Shown here: positions 9,752-19,692 of the stretch, in pieces | Layout of the letters: every line of letters starts with the position of its first letter | Position numbering within the stretch: the first letter of the stretch is position 1 | NCBI GenBank assembly: GCA_022424815.1 | Contig: JAKMGS010000003.1 | Span: 1 to 33,844, forward strand | Length of the DNA: 33,844 nt | Reading direction: 5' to 3' | Source of the DNA: Schleiferiaceae bacterium | GTDB lineage: Bacteria; Bacteroidota; Bacteroidia; Flavobacteriales; Schleiferiaceae | Notes under the pieces: generated by a model | What the model saw: only the letters and a program-made list of their open reading frames with translations | Told to the model about the DNA's origin: nothing | Database searches by the model: none | Made by a program: the position numbers and the translations under genes

Positions 9752-11926
9752 TTATTTACGACGCTTCTTGCGCTTTTTCTTGCCTTCCACCAAGGTCATC
9801 TCATCGACCAAGTGACCTGCACCTGCATACTTGTCAATGATGAACAAGGTGTAACGGATGTCGACAGAGATACAACGCTGTAATTGGTCCTCGAAGAAGA
9901 TATCACCAGACATTGCCTCCCAGTTTCCGTCGAACGCAGTTCCAATCAACTCACCATCGCCATTGATCACTGGAGAACCTGAGTTACCACCGGTGATGTC
10001 GTTGTTCGAAATGAAGTTCACCACCAAATCACCATTCTCGTCCGCATAGCGGCCGTAGTCCTTGGCGTTGTACAACTCCTTGAGCTTCGAAGGCACGATG
10101 AACTCGTCGTTATTCGGGTCTTCCTTCTGCATTACCCCTTCGATCGTCGTCACGTAATCGTAATGAACGGCATCTTGTGGATCGTAAGAACCTACTACAC
10201 CCCAAGTCATACGTGGCGTAGAGTTCGCATCAGGAGCAAAGGTCTTGTTTGGCATCGCCTGACGCACACCATCGGTAAACAGACGGTAACCCTTGTTCAT
10301 TTTCTCGCTTACCTCAGCATTGCCTTGCTGGTTGCCAAAGTAGGTCATAATGAAGCTAGTTGCCAATTGCCCTCCTTTATCCTGCTTTAGGGCTTCCTCA
10401 TCCATAGTTTCAAGCCATATCTTGAGGTTTCGGGGAGAAGCATAAATTGAATTATCGTAGATGTAATTCACTAAAACATTGATATCACCTCCCATGCTGT
10501 CGCGAACTTCTGCGAAGATTGATGGCAACTGATCTTGAGAAACATTTTCCATCCAAATGCCCCACAGAGCACTCGCCAACTCGCGATCTACAGCGGGCTG
10601 ATATTCTGCGAAATGGCTTTCTGCATATTCGATTACTGCAGCTTTATCAGCCTCCAAATCTTCTGAAGTCGAAAGGGCACCAAGCTGACGGCCTAATCGC
10701 CATGCAAACAATGGTAATGAAGCGCCACGAATACCCGCTTCCATGAGGTAAACCTCGCCCTTAACGGTCAAGTCCGTCGCAGCATAGGCTTCATTCAACA
10801 AATCCAAGGCGCCCGCGTATTCCACACGGCTAGGATCTGCATTTGCCCAATCCATGTATTTAGCTTCAATAGCCTCTTTCTTGGCTTTAACTCTGTTTTT
10901 TTTCAACTGCTCGGTCTGTCCTATGAAATACTTCCAGTAGTTAGCAGTCTGAGCGTAATTCGAAGCCAAAGCAATACGGACGGCATCATCTGCGTCCATC
11001 GCTTTTTTCATGATGGCAAGTTTACGATCGCGAATCTCCACCACCGTTGGGTTGTATAAGTTGATGGCTTGCTCGATACCAGTAGAGGTCAAGAAACGAT
11101 CAGTTGATCCTGGGAATCCAAAGACCATAGTGAAATCGCCTTCTTTCACCCCGTTCAAGCTCACTGGCAAGTGGTGCTTAGGAGTCAACGGGACATTGTC
11201 CGCGCTTACATCTGAAGGGTTGCCGTCAGCATCTGCATAGATTCGGAACATAGAGAAATCACCTGTGTGGCGTGGCCACATCCAATTGTCCGTATCGCCA
11301 CCGTACTTACCCACACTGCTTGGAGGTGCACCTACCAAACGAACGTCTTGATACGTGTTGTAGACAAATAGGTAGTATTCATTGCCATGGAAAAAGCTGC
11401 GGACATATGCATTGTGCACGGTGCCTTCAGTGGCTTTGGCCGCTAATGCGTCGCCTATTTCTTTCGCCTTCGCAGCGCGCTGCGCTTCGGTCATATCATC
11501 AGTCATGGCAGCTAGTACCTCATCTGTCACATCTTCCATACGAACCAAAATTGCCGCTGTGAGGCCTGGATTCGTTCGCTCCTCGTCACGAGTCATCGCC
11601 CAGAAGCCGTCCGTCAGATAGTCATTCTCTACTGTGGAATGTGTGCGTATCGCGTCGTAACCACAGTGGTGGTTAGTCAGCATCAAGCCTTCGTCTGAGA
11701 TGATTTCACCGGTACAAAATCCTCCTAAAGAGACAATCGCATCCTTTATTGAAGCGTTATTGATATCATAGATTTCTTCAGCAGTAAGGTTCAAGCCATT
11801 TGCCTGCATCTCGGCATAATTAAGGCGCTTGATCAACATTGGAAGCCACATACCTTCATGGGCTGTTGCCAACGTGCTGGTAAGAATAAGAGCTAATACT
11901 AATAAGCCCGAAACAATTCTTTTCAT
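9752..11926 (-). CDS. S46 family peptidase (DPP7-like)
   Basis: GFCTGEIISDEGLMLTNHHCGYDAI (His), GGDTDNWMWPRHTGDF (Asp), GGNSGSPVINGDGELIGTAFDGNWEAMSGD (Ser). FDGNWE rather than FDRNWE favours DPP7-type over DPP11-type specificity. Confidence 0.9.
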   Translation of the reverse strand: MKRIVSGLLVLALILTSTLATAHEGMWLPMLIKRLNYAEMQANGLNLTAEEIYDINNASIKDAIVSLGGFCTGEIISDEGLMLTNHHCGYDAIRTHSTVENDYLTDGFWAMTRDEERTNPGLTAAILVRMEDVTDEVLAAMTDDMTEAQRAAKAKEIGDALAAKATEGTVHNAYVRSFFHGNEYYLFVYNTYQDVRLVGAPPSSVGKYGGDTDNWMWPRHTGDFSMFRIYADADGNPSDVSADNVPLTPKHHLPVSLNGVKEGDFTMVFGFPGSTDRFLTSTGIEQAINLYNPTVVEIRDRKLAIMKKAMDADDAVRIALASNYAQTANYWKYFIGQTEQLKKNRVKAKKEAIEAKYMDWANADPSRVEYAGALDLLNEAYAATDLTVKGEVYLMEAGIRGASLPLFAWRLGRQLGALSTSEDLEADKAAVIEYAESHFAEYQPAVDRELASALWGIWMENVSQDQLPSIFAEVRDSMGGDINVLVNYIYDNSIYASPRNLKIWLETMDEEALKQDKGGQLATSFIMTYFGNQQGNAEVSEKMNKGYRLFTDGVRQAMPNKTFAPDANSTPRMTWGVVGSYDPQDAVHYDYVTTIEGVMQKEDPNNDEFIVPSKLKELYNAKDYGRYADENGDLVVNFISNNDITGGNSGSPVINGDGELIGTAFDGNWEAMSGDIFFEDQLQRCISVDIRYTLFIIDKYAGAGHLVDEMTLVEGKKKRKKRRK

Positions 11927-12063
11927 GCTTTTACATTTGGGTTAAATGGATAAATGACACCACTAAAAAATAGTGGAAGACCAAATATAAGGCTAAAGGC
12001 AAGGATAGTCTGTTTAAAGAGATGGTCATTTTCGTATTTTCGTAGTGAACAAAATCAAATCCT

Positions 12064-12765
12064 ATGTGTAGATCTAGAGTCCCTGAAAAGTCCCGCTTAC
12101 TTATATTTTTTACTGCATTATTCTTGTCACAATCATTCATGGTTGTTGGACAAAGCCGTGCGTACATTAGAGATGCTATCACCGAATGGGGGCAATGCCG
12201 TAACGTGGCTATCACGGAAACAAATGGTGACATCGCCTTCTACGGTGATAATGGCTATGCCTATGATCAAATTCCAAGTGATCTAGCAGATGCGATTGAA
12301 GAACTTAGAAACAATGACGAATATATCTCTGATATTCAACTAACGGAAAATGGCAGGTGGGTCATGTTATACGGAGCTAACGGCCTGAAATGGAGCAATA
12401 TCCCCGGTAGTTTGGAATCTCAACTTCGAGAATATAATGCAGATAACGAGGTAATAACCTCTGTAACCTTTAATGACGTAGGAGAGTGGGTGGTTATATC
12501 CGAGGATTTTTATTCCAGCTCAGATGCTAATATCACAGACTGGTTAAAAGCCGGCGCAGATAAATATGGAGTTTTATGGGCAGCGTGTATCACAAACGAT
12601 GCCTTAGTAGCCGTCTATGAAAAAGGATATAAGTACTTTGGAGAAGTACCAGAGGATTTAAAAACCAAGCTTCAAGAAACATCGCTTGATGTTTATAGAA
12701 TCAAAATTGCAGGTACCGCCTGGTTTTTTGCAGATAAATATGGCCGATATGATTACAACATGTAA
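12064..12765 (+). CDS. Secreted protein of unknown function with internal repeats
   Basis: Signal-like LIFFTALFLSQSFMVVGQS then about four diverged repeats (…ITETNGDIAFYGDNGYAYDQIPSDLADAIEEL / …LTENGRWVMLYGANGLKWSNIPGSLESQLREY / …). Confidence 0.65.
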   Translation: MCRSRVPEKSRLLIFFTALFLSQSFMVVGQSRAYIRDAITEWGQCRNVAITETNGDIAFYGDNGYAYDQIPSDLADAIEELRNNDEYISDIQLTENGRWVMLYGANGLKWSNIPGSLESQLREYNADNEVITSVTFNDVGEWVVISEDFYSSSDANITDWLKAGADKYGVLWAACITNDALVAVYEKGYKYFGEVPEDLKTKLQETSLDVYRIKIAGTAWFFADKYGRYDYNM

Positions 12766-12777
12766 TCTATCGGCCAT
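12740..12777. terminator. Long hairpin spanning the stop codon, likely transcript-end structure between convergent genes
   Basis: ATGGCCGATATGATTACA-ACA-TGTAATCTATCGGCCAT: about 17 bp stem with one bulge; TAA stop (12763-12765) lies in the right arm. Confidence 0.6.
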
Positions 12778-12815
12778 TTAACGTTTAGGTTATTCACCCA
12801 GCGACAAAGGGATAC

Positions 12816-14015
12816 TTACAAGCCCAAGGCTTTTTTTGCATCGCCGTTCATCAAGATTTCCTCAGGATTCTCCAAGGCTTCTTTGATCGCTACCAAGGTT
12901 CCCACGCTCTCGCGACCGTCGATCACTCGGTGGTCGTAGCTCAAGGCCACGTACATCATAGGACGGATCACAACCTCGCCATCCACAGCCACTGGGCGTT
13001 GGATGATGTTGTGCATCCCTAGGATGGCACTCTGTGGAGGGTTGATGATTGGCGTAGAAAGCATCGAGCCGAAGACCCCACCGTTGGTGATGGTGAAGGT
13101 ACCGCCGGTCATCTCGTCCACGGTGATTTTTCCGTCGCGAACGCGACTCGCTAATCGGCCAATTTCCCTTTCAACCCCAGCAAAATCCATGGTCTCTGCA
13201 TTGCGCAACACCGGCACCATCAATCCCTTAGGACCGCTCACCGCGATGCTTACGTCCACGTAATCAAAACTGACCAATTCGTTTCCGTCGATCATACTGT
13301 TTGTTGCAGGATACATCTGCAAAGCACGCGTGGCTGCCAAGGTAAAGAAGCTCATGAAGCCCAACTTCACGCCGTGCTTCTCTAAAAAAGCCTCTTTGTG
13401 TTGGTTACGCAAATCGAAAATTGGCTTCATATCCACCTCGTTGAAGGTGGTCAACATCGCCGTTTCATTCTTCACGGTTACCAAGCGGCTCGCCAACTTG
13501 CGACGTAAGCTACTCATCTTCTTACGCGTTTGTCCGCGCTCGCCATTGCCCGCAGAACCCATCGAAGCTACCGCCTCAATTACATCTGCTTTGGTGATGC
13601 GGCCATCGCGTCCTTTGCCTGTGGCCACCTTCGCTCCTGTCTCAGCCATCATCTTAGCTGCTGCTGGAGAAGCTGTTCCTGTAGCATAGGTGTTTGAAGC
13701 CGGTGCTGCAGGAGCGGCTACTGGCTCAGGATTTGGTGCCGAAGCTGCCGGTGCTGCTGCACCTGCGCCTTCTGGTCTGGCTGCCGAGGTGTCGATCAAA
13801 CACACCACTTGGCCCACCTCAACAGTGTCGCCCTCTTCGGCTTTCAAGGTGATGATGCCGCTTTCCTCCGCTGGAAGCTCCAACGTCGCTTTATCAGAAT
13901 CAACCTCAGCAATGGTTTGGTCTTTTTCTACCCAATCCCCATCGCTCACCAACCAGCTGGCAATTTCTACTTCGGTAATGGATTCGCCTGGTGAAGGCAC
14001 TTTCATTTCTAACAT
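12816..14015 (-). CDS. odhB: 2-oxoglutarate dehydrogenase E2, dihydrolipoyllysine-residue succinyltransferase
   Basis: Start [22 protein letters not shown]; lipoyl [16 protein letters not shown]; Ala/Pro linker; E3-binding domain; catalytic [15 protein letters not shown]. Confidence 0.93.
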   Translation of the reverse strand: MLEMKVPSPGESITEVEIASWLVSDGDWVEKDQTIAEVDSDKATLELPAEESGIITLKAEEGDTVEVGQVVCLIDTSAARPEGAGAAAPAASAPNPEPVAAPAAPASNTYATGTASPAAAKMMAETGAKVATGKGRDGRITKADVIEAVASMGSAGNGERGQTRKKMSSLRRKLASRLVTVKNETAMLTTFNEVDMKPIFDLRNQHKEAFLEKHGVKLGFMSFFTLAATRALQMYPATNSMIDGNELVSFDYVDVSIAVSGPKGLMVPVLRNAETMDFAGVEREIGRLASRVRDGKITVDEMTGGTFTITNGGVFGSMLSTPIINPPQSAILGMHNIIQRPVAVDGEVVIRPMMYVALSYDHRVIDGRESVGTLVAIKEALENPEEILMNGDAKKALGL

Positions 14016-14025
14016 ATCCGTAGAC

Positions 14026-16752
14026 TTAAATGCTAAATACTCGTTCAATAGTTTCTCTTTGACGGATGTAGGCCACCTTATGTGATCCACTAGCCGCAGC
14101 GGCACTTGGCGCTGGGCTCACCAACGTGAGTTGGATGTGCATCTGCCACAACATGTAGGTCCATGCCCCCATATTTGCCGGTTCCTCTTGTGCCCAAATG
14201 TGCTTTTCGGCATTCGGGTATTTCGCCACCTCCGTCTTGATGGCAAGGTCGTCCAATGGGTACAACTGTTCGATGCGCACGAGCGCGACGTGATCTGCAC
14301 CCTGCGCTTCGCGTTCTTCCAACAGTTCGTAGTATAGTTTTCCAGAACAGAACACCACTTTAGTGACCTTATCTGGTTGGACATCGTGATCTGGAATAAT
14401 AGGCTGGAAAGTACCTGTGGCCAATTCTTCAACGCTGCTCACCACCTTCGGGTGACGCAACAAGCTCTTCGGCGTCATCACCACCAACGGACGGCGGAAA
14501 TTCCGCTTCTGTTGACGGCGCAACATGTGGAACAAGTTCGCCGGAGTGGTAACGTTTGCCACGGTCATGTTCTCTTGGGCACACAACTGTAGGAATCGTT
14601 CTAAGCGAGCCGAACTGTGCTCAGCACCTTGACCTTCGTAGCCGTGAGGGAGCAACAATACCAAGCCGTTCTGTAGCTTCCATTTATCTTCGGCTGCAGA
14701 AAGGAATTGGTCAATCATAATCTGCGCACCGTTGGCAAAATCACCAAACTGCGCTTCCCAAATCGTTAAAGTATCCGGCGCAGCCATAGCATAACCGTAG
14801 TCGAAGCCCATCACCGCGTACTCACTGAGCAACGAGTTGTAAATCGCAAAACGGCCTTCCTTGCCCGGGTATTCGTTCAAGAGGCTCACCTCTTCCTCAC
14901 TATCCTCCACCTTCAAGATGGCGTGACGGTGCGAGAAGGTTCCACGCTCTACATCTTCCCCGGAAATGCGAATATTGAATTCTTCTGCCAACAGCGAACC
15001 GTAGGCCAAAAGCTCCGCAGTACCCCAATCTAGGGCGTTGCGCTCGAACACTTGGGCCGAGCGGTCCTTGATCAGACGCTCCGTCTTCTTCAAGAATTTC
15101 TTCCCTTCAGGTAGGGTCGTGATGAATTTAGCAATGTCCTTGAGCTTGTTGAGGTCGAAGGTCGTATCCACGGCCTCGAGCATTTGTCCAGGATTCGCGC
15201 CCGGGTATTTATGCCATTCCTCCTGCATGAAAGGCGTGATCACGTTGCGCTCAATCTTCTTACTCTCGTCGAAGTCCGTTTCCAACATGGCCTTGAACTC
15301 CTCCTGCATTTTAATCACCACTTCCTGAGAAGCCAATCCCTCAGACATCAATTTCTGGGCGTAAATCTCCCGTGGGTTTGGATGCTTAGAAATGGCCTTG
15401 TACAAAAGCGGCTGGGTGAAACGCGGCTCATCACCTTCGTTGTGACCGTACTTGCGGTAACACAACAGGTCGATGAAAATGTCGCGTTTAAATCGCTGGC
15501 GGTATTCCACTGCAAGACGGATCGCATGTACCAAGGCTTCAGAATCATCGCCATTCACATGGAGTACAGGTGCCAAAACTACCTTCGCTACGTCCGTACA
15601 ATAGGTCGACGAACGGGCATCGAGGTAGTTGGTGGTAAATCCAACCTGGTTGTTGATCACGATGTGCAACGTTCCTCCGGTCTTATAGCCGTCCAACGTC
15701 TCCATCTGCACTGTTTCGTACACAATGCCCTGCGCCGCAATGGCCGCATCACCATGAATGAGAATAGGCAGAACCTTTTCACATTCCATCGCGTAATCGT
15801 TGTTGATTTTCGCACGTGCAATACCCTCAACTACAGGGTCAACCGCTTCAAGGTGTGAAGGGTTTGGGGCCAAGTTCATCTTGACCTGCTTGCCGTCCGA
15901 AGTGGTATGGATGGTTGTGTGGCCCAAGTGGTACTTCACATCACCATCGATGGTAATATCATCGAATGCCTTGCCTTCAAATTCAGAGAAAATCTGCTTG
16001 CGCGGCTTGCCGAACACGTTGGTCAATACATTCAATCGACCGCGGTGTGCCATCCCGAGCACAAACTCTTCTACCCCGTTGCGCGCCGCGTGATTCACCG
16101 CTTCGTCCAAGGCAGGGATGAGGCTTTCTGCTCCTTCGATGGAGAAGCGCTTCTGTCCTACAAACTTGGTATTCAAGAAAGCCTCGAAGCTCACCGCCTG
16201 GTTCAGCTTGTGCAAAATCTGCTGCTTTTCCTTCGTATTGAGGTTCGGCTGGTTGTCGTTTCTATGGATCCAATACTTGATCCAAGTACGGCGTTCTGGA
16301 TCGCGAATGTAGTTATACTCCACCCCGATACTCTGGCAATAAATTTTCTCGAGGTGAGAAATGATTTCGCGAAGGGTCGCCGGGCCACTCAATCCTAGTT
16401 CGGTGGCAGCATTAAACTCAGTATCCAAATCCTCAGAGCTGAGCCCGAAGTTTTCGATGGCCAATGAAGGCTCGTAGGAACGGCGCATGCGCACTGGGTT
16501 TGTCTTGGTGAACAAGTGTCCCCGTGAGCGGTACCCTTGGATCAAATTCAAGACATGAAATTCCTTGATGACTTCCTCAGGAACACCAGCACCTTCGAGG
16601 TCCTCCTCAGTGTAGATTTCTTTCGCAAAGTCGAAACCTTGGAAAAACGCTCTCCAGCTGGGCTCTATGTCGTCCGGTGTCTTGAGGTAACGCTCGTATT
16701 GCTCGTCAATAAACTCAGCGTGTACGCTACCTAAAAATGAGAATCTATCCAT
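14026..16752 (-). CDS. sucA: 2-oxoglutarate dehydrogenase E1 component
   Basis: Start [96 protein letters not shown]. Confidence 0.95.
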   Translation of the reverse strand: MDRFSFLGSVHAEFIDEQYERYLKTPDDIEPSWRAFFQGFDFAKEIYTEEDLEGAGVPEEVIKEFHVLNLIQGYRSRGHLFTKTNPVRMRRSYEPSLAIENFGLSSEDLDTEFNAATELGLSGPATLREIISHLEKIYCQSIGVEYNYIRDPERRTWIKYWIHRNDNQPNLNTKEKQQILHKLNQAVSFEAFLNTKFVGQKRFSIEGAESLIPALDEAVNHAARNGVEEFVLGMAHRGRLNVLTNVFGKPRKQIFSEFEGKAFDDITIDGDVKYHLGHTTIHTTSDGKQVKMNLAPNPSHLEAVDPVVEGIARAKINNDYAMECEKVLPILIHGDAAIAAQGIVYETVQMETLDGYKTGGTLHIVINNQVGFTTNYLDARSSTYCTDVAKVVLAPVLHVNGDDSEALVHAIRLAVEYRQRFKRDIFIDLLCYRKYGHNEGDEPRFTQPLLYKAISKHPNPREIYAQKLMSEGLASQEVVIKMQEEFKAMLETDFDESKKIERNVITPFMQEEWHKYPGANPGQMLEAVDTTFDLNKLKDIAKFITTLPEGKKFLKKTERLIKDRSAQVFERNALDWGTAELLAYGSLLAEEFNIRISGEDVERGTFSHRHAILKVEDSEEEVSLLNEYPGKEGRFAIYNSLLSEYAVMGFDYGYAMAAPDTLTIWEAQFGDFANGAQIMIDQFLSAAEDKWKLQNGLVLLLPHGYEGQGAEHSSARLERFLQLCAQENMTVANVTTPANLFHMLRRQQKRNFRRPLVVMTPKSLLRHPKVVSSVEELATGTFQPIIPDHDVQPDKVTKVVFCSGKLYYELLEEREAQGADHVALVRIEQLYPLDDLAIKTEVAKYPNAEKHIWAQEEPANMGAWTYMLWQMHIQLTLVSPAPSAAAASGSHKVAYIRQRETIERVFSI

Positions 16753-16842
16753 GTAGAATCTTTGGAATTGTACCTCAAAAGTACAACAGAAAATGTGGCT
16801 GCAAGGCGCTTTATCGCAATATTGATATACTTCCTTCCCAGG

Positions 16843-16872
16843 CCAAAAAAAAGCCCCTACACTAGGGGCCTT
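16843..16872 (-). terminator. Intrinsic terminator
   Basis: On minus strand: GCCCCTA-GTG-TAGGGGC followed by TTTTTTTT, downstream of the 16875..17099 gene. Confidence 0.85.
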
Positions 16873-16874
16873 AA

Positions 16875-17099
16875 TTAATATTCTTCTTCGTTCCAGAGGA
16901 AGTCTTCCTCGGACGGATAATCCGGCCAAATTTCCTCGATGCTTTCATAGATCTCTTCTTCCTCTTCTTCGATGGCTTGAAGGTTCTCTACTACTTCCAG
17001 AGGGGCTCCGGTACGAATGGCATAATCGATGAGCTCATCGCGCGTGGCCGGCCACGGTGCGTCACTCAAGTACGATGCTAATTCTAATGTCCAGTACAT
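16875..17099 (-). CDS. DUF2795-like small acidic protein
   Basis: MYWTLELASYLSDAPWPATRDELIDYAIRTGAPLEVVENLQAIEEEEEEIYESIEEIWPDYP, a common Bacteroidota small protein pattern. Confidence 0.75.
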   Translation of the reverse strand: MYWTLELASYLSDAPWPATRDELIDYAIRTGAPLEVVENLQAIEEEEEEIYESIEEIWPDYPSEEDFLWNEEEY

Positions 17100-17191
17100 A
17101 TGTCTATTTCGTAGTGTTGTTCACTGTTCTAAGTGTGCAAAAGTAGTTTTTTACTTTACTTATGCAACACCTTTTTAAAAAATGTAAGTGC

Positions 17192-17731
17192 TTAATACTT
17201 AGGCGTCCAGATTCTGTCTTCCGCCCCAGCGGAAAAATCCATCCAACGTGCCATAACGAAGAGGTAATCCGACAATCGGTTTAAAAAAGCTGGGATAGCT
17301 CCGTTGACCTCAGCCGTTTCCGAGAGTGCGACCACCAAGCGTTCCGCGCGACGACAGACCGTTCGCGCCACGTGACATTGCGCGCTTGAGGCACATCCGC
17401 CAGGTAAAACAAAGTTCTTTAGCTCTGGAAGCTGCTCGTTCCAGCTGTCGATCTGCTGTTCTAATCTACCGACCAATTCCTCGTCCCATTTTGGCATGGG
17501 AAATTCCGCCTGGCCTTCCAATGCGAGGTGCGAACCCATGGCAAATAATTGGCTTTGAATGGCTTCTGACAGTGGGAAATGAGCATTGGCCTGCGCCACT
17601 AACACGCCCAAATGACTGTTCAGCTCGTCCAATGTACCATAGGCTTCCAAACGCAATTCCGCTTTCGATACGCGGGTCCCGTTTAACAAAGAGGTCTGGC
17701 CTCCGTCGCCTGTTTTGGTATAAATTTTCAT
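17192..17731 (-). CDS. Cob(I)yrinic acid a,c-diamide adenosyltransferase (PduO type)
   Basis: MKIYTKTGDGGQTSLLNGTRVSK, LDELNSHLG, FVLPGG, CRRAERLVVAL, LNRLSDYLFVMAR. Confidence 0.93.
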   Translation of the reverse strand: MKIYTKTGDGGQTSLLNGTRVSKAELRLEAYGTLDELNSHLGVLVAQANAHFPLSEAIQSQLFAMGSHLALEGQAEFPMPKWDEELVGRLEQQIDSWNEQLPELKNFVLPGGCASSAQCHVARTVCRRAERLVVALSETAEVNGAIPAFLNRLSDYLFVMARWMDFSAGAEDRIWTPKY

Positions 17732-17734
17732 TAT

Positions 17735-19630
17735 TTAATATGCTCGTTCTGTACGTCCTTCAACATAATAAATGAAGGAACGGTTCACGACACGGTTTCC
17801 TCCAGGAGTCGGATAGTTCCCGCTAAAGTACCAGTCACCCGGATTTGAAGGACAGCTTTCGTGCAAGTCCTCTATGTCCTGATAGATGATGCTCACCTTC
17901 GCCTTCACGCCTTCCGGGGTCAAGATTTGGGCAATCTTATCGCTGATTTCTTGCGCCGTAAATGGCTCGTAAATCTCTTTCACGAAGTTCTGTACTTCCG
18001 TGTCGGCCATCTGCTCTTGGGCCTTACACTTCTGATATACTTCCTGAATCAATCCTTCCTCACCACGGTCTTTCAACAGCTCCACGGCCGCGCGGAAGGC
18101 AACGAAATCACCCATACGTGCCATATCAATGCCGTAGCAATCTGGGTAGCGAATCTGAGGTGCTGAAGAAGCGATGACAATGTGTTTAGGACCGAGGCGG
18201 TCGAAAATTTTCAAGATGCTCTGACGCAGCGTAGTTCCACGTACGATACTATCGTCGATGACCACCAAATGGTCGTTGCTGGTCACGGTGCCGTGGGTAA
18301 TATCGTATACGTGGCTCACCAAATCATCGCGAGAGCTGTCCTCAGTAATAAAGGTGCGTAGCTTCACATCTTTCCAAGCCACTTTTTCCACGCGAGGACG
18401 GGTATTCAGGATATCCTGAAGGGCTTCCGGCGTCGGGTTATTCAGGCCTTGGATTTTTTCAAACTTCATGGCATTGAAGTGATCCTCCATACCCTTGACC
18501 ATACCGTAGAAGCTAACCTCAGCGGTATTCGGGATGAAGCTTAACACCGTATTTTCTACATCGCCTTCCACCTTGTCGAGGATTTTAGGGATGAGTCTAC
18601 GGCCCAATTCTATGCGCTCGTTATAAATGTCTTTATCGTTTCCGCGAGAGAAGTAAATGCGTTCGAAAGAACAGGCATTGTAGGCCAAAGGCTCCTTGAT
18701 CTGCTCAATGCTCACGTCCCCAGCCTTTTTCACCACAATCGCAGCGCCTGGAGGCAACTCATGTACGGCATCCGTAGGCAAATTCATGGCTGTTTGAATC
18801 ACCGGACGCTCCGAAGCTACCACGACAATCTCATCATCGTAGTAATAGAAGGTTGGGCGAATTCCCGCGGGATCGCGCAACACAAAAGCATCGCCGTGAC
18901 CCATCATTCCTGCCATGGCATATCCACCGTCCCATTTTTTCGAGGCGCGACGTAAAATATCCGCCACGTCTAGACGCTTCGAAATCTCCTCAGTCGCTTG
19001 TTTTTTCGTGTAACCCTCGTCCTTGAGCTGGTAATACAAGTCATCATTGGCCTCGTCCAAGAAGTGTCCAATCTTCTCCATAATGGTGATGGTATCCGCC
19101 TTTTCTTTAGGATGTTGGCCCAATTCCACTAACTCATTAAAGAGCTCATCAACATTGGTCATGTTGAAGTTCCCCGCCACAATCAAATTGCGCGTTGGCC
19201 AGTTGTTCTGGCGCAAGAAAGGGTGACAAGCTTCAATGGTATTCCCGCCGTAAGTTCCATAGCGAAGATGACCTAGGTACACCTCACCGGTAAAGGGTAG
19301 GTTTTGCTTCAACCATGGCACATCCTTGAGTTTCTCTACATCCGAACCCACGCCTTCCGCGATGCGTTTTTGCACTTTGCCAAAGATGTCTCCGATGCTG
19401 TTGGTATCGACACTGCGATAACGTGAAATATATCGAGTACCGGGTTCTGTGTTGAGTTTAATGTTTGCGAGCCCCGCCCCGTCTTGTCCGCGGTTGCGTT
19501 GCTTCTCCATGAGAAGGTACATTTTGTTGAGGCCGTAAAATGCCGTTCCGTATTTCTCTACGTAATATTCAAGAGGCTTTCTAAGACGCACAAATGCAAT
19601 ACCACATTCGTGTTTGATCGGATCACTCAT
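17735..19630 (-). CDS. Amidophosphoribosyltransferase-like class II glutamine amidotransferase
   Basis: HECGIAFVRL (Cys nucleophile after short propeptide), RNRGQDGAGLANI, YLGHLRYGTYGGN, PRTase motif HLVVIDDSIVRGTTLRQSI. Confidence 0.88.
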   Translation of the reverse strand: MSDPIKHECGIAFVRLRKPLEYYVEKYGTAFYGLNKMYLLMEKQRNRGQDGAGLANIKLNTEPGTRYISRYRSVDTNSIGDIFGKVQKRIAEGVGSDVEKLKDVPWLKQNLPFTGEVYLGHLRYGTYGGNTIEACHPFLRQNNWPTRNLIVAGNFNMTNVDELFNELVELGQHPKEKADTITIMEKIGHFLDEANDDLYYQLKDEGYTKKQATEEISKRLDVADILRRASKKWDGGYAMAGMMGHGDAFVLRDPAGIRPTFYYYDDEIVVVASERPVIQTAMNLPTDAVHELPPGAAIVVKKAGDVSIEQIKEPLAYNACSFERIYFSRGNDKDIYNERIELGRRLIPKILDKVEGDVENTVLSFIPNTAEVSFYGMVKGMEDHFNAMKFEKIQGLNNPTPEALQDILNTRPRVEKVAWKDVKLRTFITEDSSRDDLVSHVYDITHGTVTSNDHLVVIDDSIVRGTTLRQSILKIFDRLGPKHIVIASSAPQIRYPDCYGIDMARMGDFVAFRAAVELLKDRGEEGLIQEVYQKCKAQEQMADTEVQNFVKEIYEPFTAQEISDKIAQILTPEGVKAKVSIIYQDIEDLHESCPSNPGDWYFSGNYPTPGGNRVVNRSFIYYVEGRTERAY

Positions 19631-19692
19631 AGAGGGAGATTGTGAAGGTCAAAATTATTGAAAATCCCATGACAATCCCACGCTTTTTTGGC

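Noticed and set aside
15184-16398. Long plus-strand ORFs 15184..15858 and 15907..16398 opposite sucA
   Set aside because: sucA motifs are unambiguous on the minus strand; these are antisense frames kept open by codon bias.
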